Assembly: GCF_009733815.1 (NCBI RefSeq) | Contig: NZ_WNXY01000011.1 | Coordinates: 124,001 to 188,000 of the forward strand | DNA: 64,000 nucleotides | Source of the DNA: Pseudactinotalea suaedae | GTDB taxonomy: Bacteria; Actinomycetota; Actinomycetes; Actinomycetales; Beutenbergiaceae | Reading direction: 5' to 3' | Part shown: in pieces, positions 62,847 to 64,000 of the stretch | Numbering within the stretch: the first letter of the stretch is position 1 | How the letters are laid out: the number at the start of each line of letters is the position of its first letter | Notes under the pieces: model-generated | What the model saw: the letters and a program-made list of their open reading frames with translations, nothing else | Databases searched by the model: none | Told to the model about the DNA's origin: nothing | Position numbers and translations under genes: made by a program

Positions 62847-62871
62847 GGCGTTCGGGCTGAGGCGTTCGGGC
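62844..62871 (+). repeat. 14-base tandem duplication starting at a stop codon
   Basis: TGAGGCGTTCGGGC occurs at 62844 and 62858, and a third TGAGG begins at 62872. The first TGA is the stop codon of the PfkB gene. The gap to the HNH gene end is 40 bases. Confidence 0.9.
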
Positions 62872-62886
62872 TGAGGGCCTCGGCGG

Positions 62887-64000
62887 TCAGCTGGCGTTGA
62901 TGAAGCCGTAGGTGAGCTCGTGCTCGGTCTGGGTCAGAGGGTCCCAGTCGTTCCACGGGTCCCAGACGGGTTTCCAGGACTGGCCGTCGGTGGGGGTGTC
63001 CAGCGTGCGCGGGTCGTAGGCACGCACGCTTGCCGTACCCGACGCAGTTGCCGTACCCGACGCAGTTGCCGTACCCGACACACCTGCCGTACCTGCCGCA
63101 CCTGCCGTACCTGTGGCGCCTGCCGCTCGGTACGGTGCCGTCACGGCGGCGTCGTCAGGCGTAGCTTCGCCCCCGCGCTCGGAACTAGGTGCGTCGAGAC
63201 CTCGGGCTGTGAAGATGCCGTTGAGGGTTCGGGTGATGCCGTTGCTGACGAGGTAGATGGCGCCGGCAGGTGAGGCCCAGATCCACAGGCCTGGTGCGGG
63301 TTCGACGACGCGCCAGCGGCCTTGGTCTTTGGCTCGGTGGTGCTTGCGGCACAGCCGGTGGGTGTTGCCGGAGCGGGTGGCGCCGTTGCTGGCGGCGGGG
63401 AGCTGGTGGTCGACATCGCCCGCGCGGGCGCGGCGGTGGCAGTGCGGGAAGGTGCAGTAGCCGGCGTTCAGCAGTGCGAGCTGTTCCTTCAGCCGGGGTG
63501 GGGCGACGTAGCCGGTGTCGGTGAGCTCCTCGGCCAAATCCAGCACCGGGCGGACAGTCACGTTGGCGTGGCCCACGATCTGGCGGGCCTGGTCCTTGGT
63601 CAGCACACCGGCGTTCTCCTCGCACCAGGTCCCTGACCCCCGGTCCAGGTGCACGTAGAGCACCGTGGAGGTCAGCTTCGCGAACTTCTCCAGCACGCCC
63701 GCGGGCAGGCCAGCGATCCCCGCCGCTTCGGGTCGACCGGGAAGCTGCGCTGCCGTCTCTTCGGGCGGATCAGCCGCGGGCGCGGACTCGCCCGGCGTGG
63801 TGTGCGCGGCGGGCGGTGCTGGGGGAGGAAGCAGTGCGGAGTCCGCGGGAGTGTCTTCGGGCGTGAGCGCGGCTGGATGTGATGCGGGGGCGGGTGGCGT
63901 GGGAGCGGGGTCCGTTCGCGCGGTCGCCGGGATGTCTTTACCGACCTCTGCCAGTGAGGTGTGTAGGTCGGAGAGGGCTTGCAGGAGTGCGGGGTCGGCC
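62887..64000 (-). CDS. DUF222/HNH endonuclease-domain protein (13E12 type), 5' partial
   Basis: About 370 C-terminal residues are visible; the frame stays open to the window edge, so the start lies outside. A Pro/Ala-rich stretch (LLPPPAPPAAHTTPGESA) leads to the end of the DUF222 region (AGVLEKFAKLTSTVLYVHLD), and then the HNH nuclease: CTFPHCHRRARAGDVDHQLP and GNTHRLCRKHHRAKDQGRW. A Gly/Thr/Ala repeat follows. Such proteins are abundant, multi-copy and of unclear function in actinobacteria, possibly mobile. A GTG at 63696 would be the first in-window start, but homology continues upstream of it. Confidence 0.9.
   Translation of the reverse strand, partial: ADPALLQALSDLHTSLAEVGKDIPATARTDPAPTPPAPASHPAALTPEDTPADSALLPPPAPPAAHTTPGESAPAADPPEETAAQLPGRPEAAGIAGLPAGVLEKFAKLTSTVLYVHLDRGSGTWCEENAGVLTKDQARQIVGHANVTVRPVLDLAEELTDTGYVAPPRLKEQLALLNAGYCTFPHCHRRARAGDVDHQLPAASNGATRSGNTHRLCRKHHRAKDQGRWRVVEPAPGLWIWASPAGAIYLVSNGITRTLNGIFTARGLDAPSSERGGEATPDDAAVTAPYRAAGATGTAGAAGTAGVSGTATASGTATASGTASVRAYDPRTLDTPTDGQSWKPVWDPWNDWDPLTQTEHELTYGFINAS
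63030..63119 (-). repeat. Five imperfect 18-base repeats inside the HNH gene
   Basis: Units close to TTGCCGTACCCGACGCAG occur at 63030, 63048, 63066, 63084 and 63102, the last two diverged. They encode the low-complexity ATASGT/TAGAAG stretch after the HNH domain, and the 18-base period keeps the frame. Confidence 0.85.

Overview
The window is chromosomal DNA from a very GC-rich actinobacterium. GC is strong at third codon positions, GTG and TTG starts are common, and several genes have a -10 hexamer only 6-8 bases before the start codon, as in leaderless mRNAs. A DUF222/HNH (13E12-type) endonuclease, an LPxTG surface protein, a ROK-controlled sugar locus and F420-type and cobalamin enzymes fit the Micrococcales (Cellulomonas, Ruania or Georgenia relatives). 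The genus cannot be fixed from the sequence alone. I saw no rRNA, tRNA, CRISPR array, insertion sequence or phage gene, and no gene-free stretch exceeds 300 bases.

Left part (1-13,900): the end of a LacI-type sensor fused to an XRE domain; a NarL-type two-component pair; a membrane protein; an MFS exporter divergent from soxR across a near-canonical soxbox; an ABC-2 exporter divergent from a second two-component system; a VOC protein, another MFS carrier, a zf-UBP protein and a secreted tripeptidyl-aminopeptidase-like hydrolase.

Middle (13,865-38,205): an overlapping pair of ferritin-like paralogues, one with a full diiron ligand set and one that has lost both ExxH motifs; SulP and uracil permeases; a small regulon of a MarR/GbsR-type regulator with a palindromic operator; a HelR/HelD-type RNA polymerase ATPase preceded by a rifamycin-associated-element-like palindrome; a six-hairpin glycosidase; a PadR regulator and serine hydrolase sharing an operator region; a methyltransferase and ComB-like protein; GH43-like, CE7-like and GH106-like carbohydrate enzymes; and a P-type Ca-type ATPase.

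Right part (38,287-64,000): an LPDTG-anchored beta-helix protein divergent from a ROK repressor. Next comes a glycan locus in two divergent operons. The leftward operon encodes GH36, an enolase-superfamily enzyme and secreted GH27. The rightward operon encodes a 17-residue leader ORF, two LplB/YtcP-like permeases, a binding lipoprotein and a GH95 fucosidase. A TTACTT-N8-AA dyad is shared by the ROK promoter and this divergent promoter, so ROK probably controls both. The importer has no ATPase nearby. An arginine deiminase/MFS/methyltransferase operon, metH, a PfkB kinase and the truncated HNH gene close the window.

The observations most worth following are the active/degenerate ferritin-like pair, the helR gene with its palindrome, the soxbox-controlled exporter, the shared ROK dyad and the LacI-XRE fusion.
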